From: Acanthaster planci
Lineage: Eukaryota > Echinodermata > Asteroidea > Valvatida > Acanthasteridae
Length of the DNA: 62,000 nucleotides
Reading direction: 5' to 3'
Assembly: GCF_001949145.1 (NCBI RefSeq)
Contig: NW_019091357.1
Location: 4,348,500-4,410,499, forward strand
The number at the start of each line of letters is the position of its first letter. The first letter of the stretch is position 1. Positions 33,422-45,838 of this stretch are shown piece after piece. A program made the translations under genes and the position numbers. The notes below the pieces were generated by a model. That model was given only the letters and a program-made list of their open reading frames with translations. It did not search any database and was not told the origin of the DNA.

Positions 33422-33731
33422 CATGGGCGTCAATCAATTTTCGAAGGGGGCGGGAATAACTTTGACATACATTAACGGTAACTAGAACGCGAAGAACGAT
33501 ACCCTATTTTGGATTCTAGATTGTTATGGTGCAATTTGAGGCAATTTCTGCCCACTTACACTGTTTTTAAGGATATGTTTTTGCAAGATTTATTAAATTT
33601 TTCAAATAATTTTACGCAGAATATGTTGGCCTACTCCCCTATACTATGCAGGGTCCAGAAAAAAGTGGAAGGGAGCAAATTATGATAGTGGAGGACAGGT
33701 CCCCCTTGCCCCCTAACGATTGACGCCCATG
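33422..33731. mobile_element. MITE with CATGGGCGTCAATC terminal inverted repeats
   Basis: A perfect 14-bp inverted repeat, CATGGGCGTCAATC (33422-33435) and GATTGACGCCCATG (33718-33731), bounds a 310-bp non-coding element. An internal segment (GGATTCTAGATTGTTATGGT and onward) has a diverged relative at about 55570-55625. The superfamily is not assigned. Confidence 0.7.
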
Positions 33732-33982
33732 AATTTTCGGCACATAGAGGAGCCCATAAAGACCCAGTAGATGGTGTTCCGCTTTTGCCTTCGTGCACAA
33801 TGGCATAACTGACGTTAAACGTCTGGGGCACCCAAGGGGTGCACACATTTTTTCAAGGGAGCACCACAAGAAAATAAACTGCAGCTGCATAGCTGTATAA
33901 ACTCAACGGAAATTATTTGTAGATTTCCTAGGGGGACGTCCCCCGTGCCCCCCTCCCCCAGTTACGCCACTGTTCGCGGTCC

Positions 33983-34006
33983 GTTTTGTTTGTTTGTTTG
34001 TTTTTC
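33983..34006 (+). repeat. (TTTG)n simple repeat
   Basis: Short run of TTTG units. A similar run occurs at 46211-46236. Confidence 0.8.
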
Positions 34007-34879
34007 TTTCGGCTCCACCCGCCCTCGTCTTACTGCGCATCCACATATTCTCCATTGTAGTCGAGTCTACCGCGAGTCCCGTCCTAAGTCCCCTCAAGAC
34101 CAGTAACAAGTAACAAGATGAACAACGACAGAGGAATGCTTTTGTGACAATTCGTTTGAATAAGTTTGTGCCGGACTCGGCTACAACACTGAAATTCTTC
34201 TCCCATTACGGCCTTGCCTGTTGCAGTCAGAGCGAATCTATTTCGGGTTTCACTGCTCGTTTAGATTTAGATTTTAAATTTTAATCGAAGGACATCATGA
34301 ATACATTCCACGGGGTAAGGTTTGTAGCACACTGTGATTCCAGATTCCAGATCATTTTCAGGAGGTTGATGAGTATACACTTATGTTCTGGAGCGCTGCT
34401 CCGTAAACCCACGCCCTCCCGCCCATTCTCGCCACTTGCAAACCCCGCCCTTATCAAGCGTATAAAAAACAGTATCTTGGAATGTGTTTGTGTTCAGAGA
34501 ACAATGGGGAACTGGAATGCAATCATTGTGACAAAGTGTTAAAAAAGTCCCCATTCAGCGCAGGATTTGGCATTACAGTATGGGAGAATCAAGGGGGTCA
34601 ATGGACCATATCCCTCAGCCATATTTTGTGGGCGAAAAATAATAAGAGAAAGACAAATTAGGGGCCTATTTTATGCCCCCCTTCCAAAAAGCGTCGAAAA
34701 TGCCCAAAATGTAGCAGAAAGGCCACAAAAGGATACGTGAGAAAAAATGCCCTCAAACAATTCCCCCCGCAACTTAGTTCTGGATCCAACCTTGTATTTT
34801 GAAGTGAAGGCTCTGCTCACTGTCATACCGCCCACTTCATCATCAATGCGACGACTGAAACTAAGTTTACTTTACGGGG

Positions 34880-35130
34880 TGAGAACGCACTAGAGATGCA
34901 CCAGCGGCGGACCTTGTTCAGCTGGGGTTGTGCAGCCACACACGGCCAGCCCATCACAGAACGAAGAAGTCTCGGTTGTTTTGTTGGCCTTTGCGCCCTC
35001 GCAACTATCCCAACTATTCGTGGCTCGCAAACCCAACGCCACGGTTTCAACTCCAAATATGTCCGGGGAACCCCGTCTTCTTGGCACGCCTGGGATGTGG
35101 GGACTCGGACGCGGGCACTCGCAGAGTCGT
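34880..35130. promoter_or_regulatory. CpG-rich block, possible promoter
   Basis: Locally raised CpG content (CAGCGGCGG, GGACTCGGACGCGGGCACTCG) in an otherwise AT-rich region, which opens overlapping frames on both strands. One + frame holds MSGEPRLLGTPGMWGLGRGH, a plausible N-terminus, but no good splice donor follows. It could be a promoter/first exon for the + strand gene at 41830, or an unrelated repeat. Confidence 0.25.
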
Positions 35131-36299
35131 ACTCTGAAGGGTTCACCACGGCAGATCATTTGAGTTGATTTCAGCTGGGGTTTGGCGAGAAAACTATGCT
35201 TTTCTTCGCCGGCACCACATGTACCTACTAGCTGCGTGTAGAACTCTGTTCGCACCCTGGAATGCACAATTACTTTACTAAGTTTAGTTATCATGAACTT
35301 AACAAAACGTCTCTATTGAACTTCTCTTAACAACATCACGTTATTGGTTACGAACGCTTCACGTTCTGGTTTCAGAATTTCGACCACCAATCACCAAAGA
35401 GTTAATTTGAAACAAATAATTGAATGAAAAGATAGTAAAATTGTTTTCAATCAAGGAGAGATTCAACGAGTCCGAATACTTTGTCAGTAATGATATAATT
35501 AGGTCTCTTTGTGGGCGGGGTTTGGATGTTTGGGAGTTAGTCATGAATAGATAGGAATTCATTTGGAAGACAGTTGTAATCTGATGAGCTTAGCCCATGG
35601 TTCAATGGTTCCAAACTTGGGCCAATGACACTCAATTGTGACGGGTCGGGGGTGGCACTGTGACCCCTTGAAATGATTGAGAGCTTTTCTGTCTTCAATG
35701 GAACCCCATCGGATAACAATTGTCTCCCAGGCCATCAAACACTGAAATCAAAGCTGACCGATACCGGACCAGCGTTTAGTCGCAAAAGATAGCACATCTC
35801 CAGAAACACCAGTAAGGCTAGACGTTAATAAGAATCAACCAAAAAATACCCCTGAAAAAGGAAAAAAATTAGCTGACAAAATTCCTTCAAATCAGGTTCG
35901 AATTTTTATTCCAACACTCGATGCCCTCAATTTTTGTCTCTCTTTCTTCCTGCAAGACTTGTTTAGGATATTGCTTAACCTAAGTAACTGAGTAATTCTC
36001 AGTAAATCTAAATCTATATTGACGTAAAATAACAACACGCTCCAGACAAGGTCAGATAACAAAGTTGAACTATTAAGAGAAAGAAAATCCTTGAAAATTT
36101 TCAGTTTTGTTTTGCTTAGTATTAAGTTTCTCTCTCTTCCCCTTATGTTCTTATTACAAAGGACAGGAAACAGAAAAACACACAAATGTAAATTTATTCA
36201 CAGAAACCTAAGTTCGTGGAAGTTTCAGTTTCCCTATGCGCTCTCTTTTTTTGTTAGAACCTGGTCAACCCATGTGGCAGACCCACAAAAGAAGTTTGG

Positions 36300-36516
36300 T
36301 GGCTAATTGATTCGAGCATGCGCAGTAACTTCGAAGTAACTATTATGGGATAAGTTTTGCAGTGTAGCCAGAAAAGTTTCAGTACGTGCAGTATGCGGTA
36401 GGTCAAATCACATGCTAATGATAACGGAGATTTTCTTGCATTATCGAAGCTACTTCTTGGCCGAAACCTTGCTTAAGCTGGCACTGCTTATACGTTGAGT
36501 ATCTTCAAAGGATCAG
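36300..36516 (+). promoter_or_regulatory. Possible transcription start region
   Basis: An NRF1-like GAGCATGCGCAGTAAC element at about 36314 is followed 190 bp later by GGATCAG|GTGGGT, a fair splice donor at 36517. It could be a non-coding first exon of the gene whose coding exon is at 41830; there is no direct evidence. Confidence 0.2.
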
Positions 36517-39500
36517 GTGGGTGTCTGGGGCGTCCAGTGTTGAATTTTGAGAACTTTCAAGGGTGTTTTGTTCAGTTATAGTCGGGTTGTAACGTAGCCA
36601 CGCACTAACGCATGGCGAAGTTTTTGTGTTGCGTTATCGTGCACATTGTTGGGTCATGTGGTTAGAACGCGGCAACGTGTCGTGCAGGAACTTTAGAAAC
36701 TGTAGTACACCAGACTTCAAACTTAAAATAATCCATTGTTAGATCATTTTCTCCCGCGAAACCTATGTGAATGTGGTGTCTGTTAAATGTACCTTAGTAC
36801 TGGGGGCTGTTTTGCCCGCAGTTGACAAATTTACGGAGTTTTATGCAGTGACAAGTACGCTTTGAGTTCAGTGGAATTCTTGTCCGTTTAGAATTCGTTG
36901 CCATACATTGAGCACAAAATACACAGGCAAGAAATGGACCAAACCATTGCAGTTGTAAGGGGTGTTGTCTCAACCCTCCAGTAGAAAAGCGCTAAAGTTA
37001 ACAACTACGCCCCCAAGATATTTTCTTGAAATTTGACATCAGATTTACACAACAGACCAATTGCTATTTAAAGTTGATATTGGCCTTCACTGAAGGTTTA
37101 TTTTGGTCCTTGAAATCCCCAGCAGGTTTTATTTTGGCCAGCTGTCCCTCCATCATTGCTAGAAACTTTTTGTTAGGGATCCCTGCAAGCATGTGGTGAA
37201 TTTGACCAGCATGCACAGAACTTCAGAAGTACACAATGTACATGTACTGTATTTCAAACCAAACCGCAATTTTTTTAGCGGTCATGAAAATAATGGTGCT
37301 GCTCTGAAACTATTTTGCCGTGCATGTAATCTCTGTGACATTTGTGAAAAAACAGAACTCGGCATGTTTTGCTTGTGTTGTGGATAATTCCTTCGACTTG
37401 AAAGCTTCATCTATTTTTGGCGGTTGCCAGCCCAGCAGTTTGGTTTCTTTGTTGGTAGTGCTTGTTGGCTGGGGTCTATTGTGTTTCACAAGTCTTTGTT
37501 CTTTACATTTTCGGAGCACCTGCCCTCTCCAAAGTTGACTTAAAGTGCACTTTCAAATTAGATTAGAAAGAAATGGAGGGGATGGTGGATTTGAACTGTG
37601 GCATTTTTTGATCAACAACTTGCACAGTGTTTTAGGAGCCTTTGAAAAACCCTCCAGAAATTGTCTGTCAGATTGCCCATTTGCTTTAAAACAGCAACTC
37701 CCTATTTGACGTTATTTTGATCTGTGTGGGTAATGTGGGGAAACGTGGCACGTATACAATACTTACGTGATTGTGATTTGGGCCTGTATGTAACTTTACA
37801 AAACTCTGTGACAGGTCGGCTTACATGTACATGTAACATTTTGATCCTCTTCAGTGTACAAGGACATGTTAAAATTGTGTCTCATAACAAATGGTTTTAA
37901 AATGCAGAATTCTTAGGTATATATACCTCAGTAAATTCAAACACCCCGTGTCTGAATTCTTGGCCCTCTATAATGTAAGAGTTGTTTCTTATTAATATTT
38001 CCAACCCAGATTTGTCAGTGTATACAGTGATAATCGTTTCATTCACCTGTCCAGTCTTTCTGGGCAGACTCACATGTACAGGCACTTTATTTGAACATAC
38101 ACACGGTGTGCATAATTGTGCCCGAATAATGAAATTAATTTGACGTTCCACTGAATCTACAAAAAATCACCCTTAACAACTAAAAAGTTTTTTTTTCTCC
38201 ATAGCACGTTTGTCCAGGAATTAAAAAACTTTAACACATCTATTAAACACTGGTAAATTACAAATATCCAAGATATTAATTATGCATTTGTATTTTGGGA
38301 AGTTGAAATTGAGGTTAGTTCAAAGTATTTTATAAAAGGGAGAAATAGTGCGGATCTTGCGATAATTAGTGATTAAAATTTCATTTGGTCTTAAACCTCA
38401 ACACTTAGGATCTAGGATTCATCATGTATTTTCGCTTGTGATTAAGCATTAAAAGTCAAAAGATTCATCCATTTATGCAGCCAGTCACTCCCGTTTATGT
38501 GGATATCACAAGCAGTACATGTACATGTACCCATCGTCTGAGTCCTGTCAAAAGCCACGTGCATGCCACTTTCAACAAGTTTTAAAGAAGAACCATAGTT
38601 TTTAAGTTGATTATACGCTTTTGCAACCAGATTATTGCCCGTTTTGGTTTTGTTAAACTTGCTAGTTTTCAGTGACAGCAACTAGCAGTGGGAACGCCTG
38701 GCACATGTACATGTATGTACTTTTGGAAAGTTTAACATTTTCCTCCCTGAATAGCTCCGCATGCACATGTTGTCTTCTTTATCAAATGACCTTGCATCTA
38801 ATCCTTAAGTCTCCACATATGTAGGTATTAAACTACTGAACATTACTACAGCAAACTTCACAATGCCAAGAATGCAAGACAGGCATGTGAGGCTTGTGCC
38901 ATGTATGACCACGTGCATGATGTGACTTGCCTCATCTTGGTACCAGGAAGTTTTACAAATATTCAGTCAGGATTGAGTGCTTGCATAATACACATGTAAC
39001 TGTACTACAGCCTTTCCACTGTGTTGTTATCATGAATAGCAAGTTTGTTTCTCTATATATTCCAGCAACAGGAAATGAGTACGAAAAACAAAAGTGCCCT
39101 GCCCATTGTGAAGTGAACTTATAAATCATGTATCTACCGAGGTCCTGGCACGAGAATGCCTGCATGCTTAACATGAGTTTGTTACCAAGTGCAGTGTGTT
39201 CCAGGTTGTTACTTTACATACGCTGAACAAGTGAGCTTGGTTGAGACTCTGATCCTGGAGGTCTCAAGGCCTTGAGAGATTGAGCTGTACAAATAAAAAC
39301 CTACTTAAAAAGCTCAGGATAGTGAAAATGTTTCGCTTCTAGTTGGTTTTATACTCTTTGTTTAAGTTCCGTGGTAGTTCTGTTTCTGCTGAAAGCAAGA
39401 CCGTGTTTGTTGAAAAGGAAACATTATGTTTGAAAGTTCTCTGTAATTATATTCAAGCAACAGGAAATTTTGAAAGTTTCAAACATCATGTTTCTTTTCA

Positions 39501-40846
39501 AATTGAAACTTATTTTTGTGGTTTAAATTTTCGTTGGATAGAACAACTGATTTTCTGCAAACTCTCTGCTTGATAAGCTGCCTTAGAATTTCGCCATGGC
39601 TCGTTGCTAAACTTTCTCAGTGAGCACTTGGAAAAGTTAAGGCCAGTTGCTGTAAAAGAACCGTGTACCAAGAAAACTTCCCTTCAAGTTTAACAAGCAA
39701 AGTTATTACTAATCAAATAAACATTTGAGCTGGGCATTTTTGGAATTTGGAGTATGTAAATAGGAAGTGAGTGAAGTTAATTCTCCTTCTCCCAAGTCTA
39801 TTTGTGGGATGGCTTCTTCACCCTTCCAAAGTTTCCAACGTGCCACAGCCCGAGGTGAGTGCACGGTTTGACCTTAACAAATGTGCGATGCATTTGGGTT
39901 GGGACCGAAACAAAAAATAGCTCACATGCTTTTCTTCTGGGGAGTCTTTTTTGCAGTTTGCATGTACATGTACTACCTCTGATGTTATAAGGTGGAAACG
40001 GTTTTTGTGTTCCAGTTTTTGGTTCTCTGCCTGGACATGTTTGTGTCACTAGTTGCAATACTTTCTGATCTAGTTTACTCATCTAGACGTCCTTATCCAC
40101 CTGTACACCCACGCCTTGTGTAACTTGTATATATGTACGTGTACCGGTACTTAACTGTACAAGCCGATACTTAACAGCACAAGCTTCCCTGAGCTTTCCT
40201 TTTTGGAATCTGAGACGAGGCCAACTTCAGTCGTGTCAACCACTCCAGGAAAAGTTTTGAAATCTTAACCAAGGATCACAGTTCCTGTATGTGTTGGCCT
40301 TTAGTGATGCATTGATTGGGGCACTGTGCTCGTGCGTACATGTATACACTCTATGTACGTATTTGGATCAACGTGTATTGATGGCCAGAGATCCCAGAAA
40401 TTATACTCTTCCAACGTTAAGGCAACAAACTTTCAATGGGTATTGGAAGCTAATGCATGTTAGCCACTCTGACACAAATGTGTATGATTTAATAATTAAA
40501 TACATGTAATAATCGACTGTGAGCAAACAGCAACATGCTAAGTTGCCCTTCAGTTGTGGTACTGGTACTGTGCGTGTATTTCTGTTGCCCAGGTGATTAA
40601 GATACATGTAGCTGTGAATTAAAAAGCTAGAATGTGTAGATGAACTTTACGTACCGTGGCCAGGAGGCCAAGCAGACACTTGAAGCCATCAATAAAAATT
40701 GAAATACATGCATTTCATATGAATATGTGTGTGTACAGCACGTGCACTAGTGAACAAATGGATGTACATGTATGTGTGCATGGTGAAAAATTCGCAAAAA
40801 ATCTAGCTGCATGCTAGTTTGAAGTTGTCCCTTTTCTATAAGTTGT

Positions 40847-40967
40847 CCATTTAACAATTGTGGCCTGCAGTGTAGGGGTCCATAGGGTTTTGTTCGCCTC
40901 ATGTGCCATTTGCCCCTTAGGGTGTACAAAATACAAGGACCCCCGTCACTGCAGGCATCAGTTGTTT
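40847..40967. repeat. Palindromic dispersed repeat
   Basis: The left half (CAATTGTGGCCTGCAGTGTA, GGGGTCCATAGGGTTTTGTTC) is the approximate reverse complement of the right half (GTGTACAAAATACAAGGACC, CCCGTCACTGCAGGCATCAGTTG). A related copy is at 13680-13775. MITE-like, non-coding. Confidence 0.7.
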
Positions 40968-41027
40968 TATTATTATTGTTTTATTGGTCAAAGATTTTAT
41001 GTCGAAATGTTCTTACATGAACATGTA

Positions 41028-41070
41028 TATCTATAATATAATATCTATAATATAATATAATATCTATATC
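41028..41070. repeat. AT-rich simple repeat (ATCTATAATATA)n
   Basis: Imperfect tandem units of ATCTATAATATAAT. Confidence 0.75.
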
Positions 41071-41829
41071 ACACGATAAATTAAAACACCTTGACAAATT
41101 GAAAGAGATGAACAGTAACTTAGATAAACATTTCAAGGAAAATTATTGAGTGTTATGTACTTTGTTGTGGATGTTTTCATTTTTTTTGCAGGAGGGGTAG
41201 AAATCCAGGATTTACATGTGTAATAAACTTGTTTGATAGAGGAACCTGTGATCCATAAAAAATTGGGGGTTTTGTCGAGTGGTTGAATTTCAAGACATCA
41301 TGTGCAACAAGATCCGTTGAAAAGTATTGACAAGATTGAAGAGCAGATGAGAAGATACAATGGCATGAGCATTTTAACAGCAATGATGATCGCAGCAGAA
41401 GCAGTGATCAGAGCATATTTGTGTTCCACGAGCCAAGTAGTACCACTGCGGCTTTCCCCCTCCCCCGTATACCCAAGGTTACACAATTACAATGTAGGAG
41501 ACATGACATACACTATCAACTTTTTGAAAGATCACCGTGATCCATCATTTTTGCGGCCTGGCAATATTGCCAGTGTGCACGATGTGGGAATGATAAATGT
41601 GTGCTTGTAACATGTCACGTGATCAATTTGCAACCAATGAAAAATTCTCTGTTTATGACTGTGGTATAAAACACAAGTTGATTTATTTTGTGTATTTTTA
41701 GCACTGTGATGGGAGACGCTGTTAGCAAGTGAAGTAATTTTGTAGGACTCAATTTGTTTGGGTTCATCTTTAAAAATTGAGGAAAGGAGAAGAGAATTGA
41801 ATTGAAAGAAACTTTTTCTTGCTTTGCAG

Positions 41830-41970
41830 ATCGAAGGACATCGTTTTCTGGTCATGAATGGGGAGGACAGCACTAGGCTGCGGGGTCGACATTTTGAGGG
41901 GGCAGAAGTTAGCCAATCACCGCGTCGCAGTCTGCGCACAAAATCGGGAAGCCCTGTCATTCTCCGCAAG
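41830..41970 (+). CDS. Coding exon of an unidentified basic protein (exon A; possible MYT1-family N-terminus)
   Basis: A strong acceptor (TTTTTCTTGCTTTGCAG) and strong donor (CGCAAG|GTAGGT) bound 141 nt that are open in frame 0. The reading is IEGHRFLVMNGEDSTRLRGR, then HFEGAEVSQSPRRSLRTKSG and SPVILRK. Met at 41854 (MNGEDSTRLRG) could be the start, which would make this the first coding exon. The end is basic, with an SPRR motif and an RTKSG segment. I do not recognise the protein from sequence alone. It lies downstream of EIPR1 in the same orientation, where human MYT1L lies, and MYT1 proteins (from memory) carry a short RTRSK-type basic segment near the N-terminus. That identity is inference only. 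The exon ends in phase 0 and can join 52758 (exon B) or 54348 (exon C). Confidence 0.6.
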
Positions 41971-44177
41971 GTAGGTATCAAACAGACAAATACTCTGGTA
42001 CATGTATGTAAACAAAGCAGAACAAAGTGAAATCTAGAGGCTTGTAGAACAAAGGTAGTGGAAAACCAGTTTAGTATTCCATGTAGGGTTCAATGACCTG
42101 AAAAGATAATTGTGGAAATGACGGTGATGCATTCAAGATTGTTCCGTGAACCCCCAAACAAAAAACAAAAGTAATGCCAAAGGGAGGCTATTTTTAATAT
42201 TCTTGATGTGAATTGGGTTCTGTCTCGAATGGTAGTCTGTCTGACGGTTCTTCACTGCAAGTTTGTGAACATTCCAGTGGAATTGCATCAGGGTGACTAT
42301 GGACACCAGTTTGTTCTCAATCAGCCAGTTAAGTTTTGTAAATAGCCCCCTCTGTTGTTGACTGGTGGTCAGGTTGTCAGAAGCCAGGACATGCACATGT
42401 GCAATACATCAAAATTAACATGTGAAAATGCACTGTTGGTTGTCACTGGCACGTTTTCCTGCAGAATTCTTTGTGCTCTATGAGGGCCAGGCATTGTTGT
42501 GAATTAATGTGGTGCATGTAATTAATAGTGCAATAGCGTCATTTTATTAATAACATGGTTAATTTTACATGTGTACACGTACATGTATGTACCAGACTTT
42601 CAAATGTAAAATGGTACATTTCTTTCAGTAATCCATCCTTCCATCCAAATGTTTTCTGATGCTTTCATTTAGTTTTTAAATTTCAGAGATAAAATAGTTT
42701 GGGTTGAGCATTTCTTTCAGTAGTGTTGGGTTGTTTAAAATTAGGTGGAATCAGCTCTATGATGTGTTACTGCAGTAGTTGGAGTAGGCGTTGAAGGAAC
42801 TGAAGGACTGTAGATTCAGTTGATTTGACAGTTTAAAATGTAACGGTTTGATTAATTAGACCAGTTTCATGCTGTGGAAGTAAAGTGTTACACATTGATA
42901 AATTTGTTGTGAGATGAAACCTGTATGGAAAAGAAGGAATTCAGTCAAATCCCTCCCCCCAAGTAACCACATACCCTCACACAAAACTTCATACATGCAT
43001 GAAAGTATCTGATCAAACGCCATGTGACATTTCAAACATGGAACAAGTTTTGAGCTTTATTGACATGAGAATGTTTATGTACCAAATTCTCCGACATAAA
43101 TGCTACCTTTGTAGCGAAGAGAAAGCCTCAGGTAGGTTGCTCAGAGACGGCAACATATACATATACGTACATGTATCTATATACATGTACATATACATAT
43201 GCAGGCATCTCTCAAGAAAGCTTGCCAGCTCCACCTAATTTGACTTATATTAGGACCCCCCCAAAAAATAGTTCTGCTTTACATGCCTCTCAAAAATAGG
43301 GTCAGTAGGTCAGAAAATTTTTTTTCGGTCTTTTTTGGTGCCGATTGAACAGCATGAACAGGGACGAAAGCGACCAAAAATCGCCTCAAAAGGGATAACT
43401 TAACTTGCCATAATCTATGTCAAAATTTCTACAGTGGACAATTCTGAAGCATATTGTGTGGTAAGCGTCCATTATGCGTCCAGATGGGTGGGCAATTAGC
43501 CTCGTTCCGCTGCAGGAAATTTTGTGGAAGCACGCTTGCTTCAAGTACGAGCAAAACAACCTTGAATTTAACTCGTGAACATACAAACACACACAGACAA
43601 CAGAGTAAGTTCTGTGAATGAACTGGCAGAAATCATCTTGCAACATCAATGTTTTTCGATGTACAGCTGTAGGGTTGCGTGCATGTACAGCCGGAGTATA
43701 GTGTAATGACACCATTAGTATAGACTGGCTGCTACATTTCCATCCCGCTTTCTTTGCATGGGCGCAGCGCAGCGCAGCAGGAACGCAACATTGCTTTAAT
43801 ACATTGAGCTTTGCACACGTTTTCACCACTGTGACGGCAGAATGGGAAGGGAACTCGTGAAAAAAGTTGACGTTTCTTTTCAAAAGTTGCAAATGTAAGC
43901 AGCAAAACATGTAAAAAAGACGTTTAAACATGAAAAAAGGTTGGTCAGAGGTGATTTGAAAAGACAGGAAAGACAACAGGATTTGTTTTTTAATGTTTGA
44001 AAATTTTGTAAAACTTTAAAAAAAATTTTCTTGCTTGCCGATAAAAAAAATTAGGGTGGCGCCCAAAAGTTTGGGTTGGTTGGGAAACTGGAAGCAGCAG
44101 AATTGTTTCTTGGCTTTAGCTACCCGGCCCCAGTTCTACCCCTCCGCCCCTGCACCCCCCCCAAAAAACCCCAATAA

Positions 44178-44434
44178 GGGTCATTCTATAAATTTGGGGT
44201 CCAATTTTTTCCCGTCCCTGTTATGTCTGGCATATGATTTGTTAATGTTTAGAACTCATTGTTTAATTTCAAAGACTGAATAAGAACGGAAAATTACCTG
44301 TCAAACAAACGAAAATAATTTGAAGTCAATGTCAGTGATACATCCCCTGTCAAACATGTCAGATGGTATACATACCAGAGGTAACAGGGATGGAAAAATG
44401 TCACACTTTGGACCCCAAATTTAAAGAATGACCC
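44178..44434. repeat. Inverted repeat (fold-back, wider limits about 44040-44530)
   Basis: GGGTCATTCTATAAATTTGG and the following GGTCC...CCCGTCCCTGTTA (44178-44223) is mirrored by TAACAGGGATGG...GGACCCCAAATTTAAAGAATGACCC (44382-44434). Weaker pairing continues outward (AAACTGGAAGCAGCAG against CTTCCACTTCCAGCTT). Confidence 0.7.
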
Positions 44435-45091
44435 ATAAATAAATTAAGAATTTGCGGGGCCAGCTTCCACTTCCAGCTTAACAGTAGGGTTTCTTTTGCA
44501 ACCAAGCCCCATTTCTTTTGGGAGGGGGGGGAGTCTGAATGCAGCTGGCCTTGCCAACCTTGACATGACCAGCCATAGTTAGCGTAACTGAACAAAGCTG
44601 GCTGCGTCATATTTTCAATATGCTGTCTACCAAAGCCAGTGTCCTACTTCATCCCTCGCACCGGCACATGATTACATACATGTTAACATGCGACTTAGGT
44701 ATTGGCAGTAAACGCTTAAACGATGGGCCAAAGAGTATGGAACAGTCACCTGTACCAGAGTTAACATCCATTAGGTGGGCAGGGCATTCTCCACAGCTCT
44801 CTGTGAGGAAGACTCGTGGACTGGTAGAAACCCAAGCTGCATTATATACTTACCGTAAACTGTACTCGTACATGTCACAGGGATTGACGTTTTCAAAAAT
44901 GTCTACTCGTATGTAAACTTTTCAGTCTTTGATTAGAACCCAGAATTTGATTTCATATTTTGTGAGATAGCAGAAGTTGAGAACACATTAATTTCTTTAG
45001 ATAAAAGAATGTGAACAAAACACTGACATGTGAATCCTCTAAATTACATGTAAGTATAGAATCGAAAGGTTTTTCTCACATGTATGTTTGA

Positions 45092-45119
45092 TTTAATCAA
45101 ATCAAATCAAATCGAATCT
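45092..45119. repeat. (AATCA)n simple repeat
   Basis: Four to five units of ATCAA with one variant. Confidence 0.75.
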
Positions 45120-45797
45120 GATCTCCTTAACGTTCACATTCCAAGCTCTTGTTCAAAAGTCACCTTCCATTTCAGTTTTTCACAGTCGACATAATGTACA
45201 TCACGCATACATACGTACAACATAATAACTGTACATTGTATAACAATACATCCATTTTTGGGAGGGGGGCCTTCGGAGCTCATTATCATTCGTGATTAGT
45301 TTAAACACTGAGTGACCGCACATTACCTAATGGCATATATGTACATGTATATTACACTGCACCTGCTCTACTTCCACGTGTAATCTCCTGGCTGTCCCCA
45401 ACTTGCAATCAAGCCAAGCCAACCAACTCATGCATCCAGTCCTTCCCGCCTCAGAATCATCCGCAGTCCCGCTAATGGGCTTTTTGTTCTTAAGCTGCTT
45501 GCTGAGCAAAGAAAGGAATGCCTGTGGACCAGGAAATGATGCCCCTAAGAAGAAGACAGGCATACGTGTAGCCCTCACTCTCCCTGCCTCCTTGCCCAGC
45601 TTTTGGGGTTATCATCATTAGCATGAAACCCAAGTTTGCTTTGTCTGTTAGTCATCACAGATCAGAGGTTTATGAAAGCGGCTAGTACATGCACATAGTT
45701 AACGATAGTACCACATCTTTGCACATGCATGGAATGTCATTTCCATCTATGCCCAACCAGTCTCAAATTTGAAAAGTATGCTTTTTCTCACTTTTTT

Positions 45798-45838
45798 CAT
45801 ACATGTACATGTACACGTGCTACATGTACATGTAGTTG
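45798..45838. repeat. ACATGTAC palindrome cluster
   Basis: Two ACATGTACATGTAC blocks separated by ACGTGC. It is the densest example of a self-complementary motif scattered through 37.8-60.9 kb. Confidence 0.75.

Larger units (their letters stand above)
31269..41829. other. Gene-poor interval after EIPR1
   Basis: Contains the EIPR1 3' UTR, a MITE (33422-33731), a CpG-rich block (34880-35130), a possible TSS region (about 36300-36520) and a palindromic repeat (40847-40967). No protein-coding exon is convincingly supported. Small open frames here lack splice context and similarity. Confidence 0.4.

Noticed and set aside
34896-35168. Overlapping frames on both strands in the CpG-rich block
   Set aside because: GC-rich DNA keeps all frames open; none has similarity or a good donor. 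Kept only as a possible promoter block.
43386-43976. 196-aa open frame on the - strand
   Set aside because: No recognisable domain, a Phe/Cys/His-rich composition typical of translated AT-rich non-coding DNA, and no splice or promoter context.
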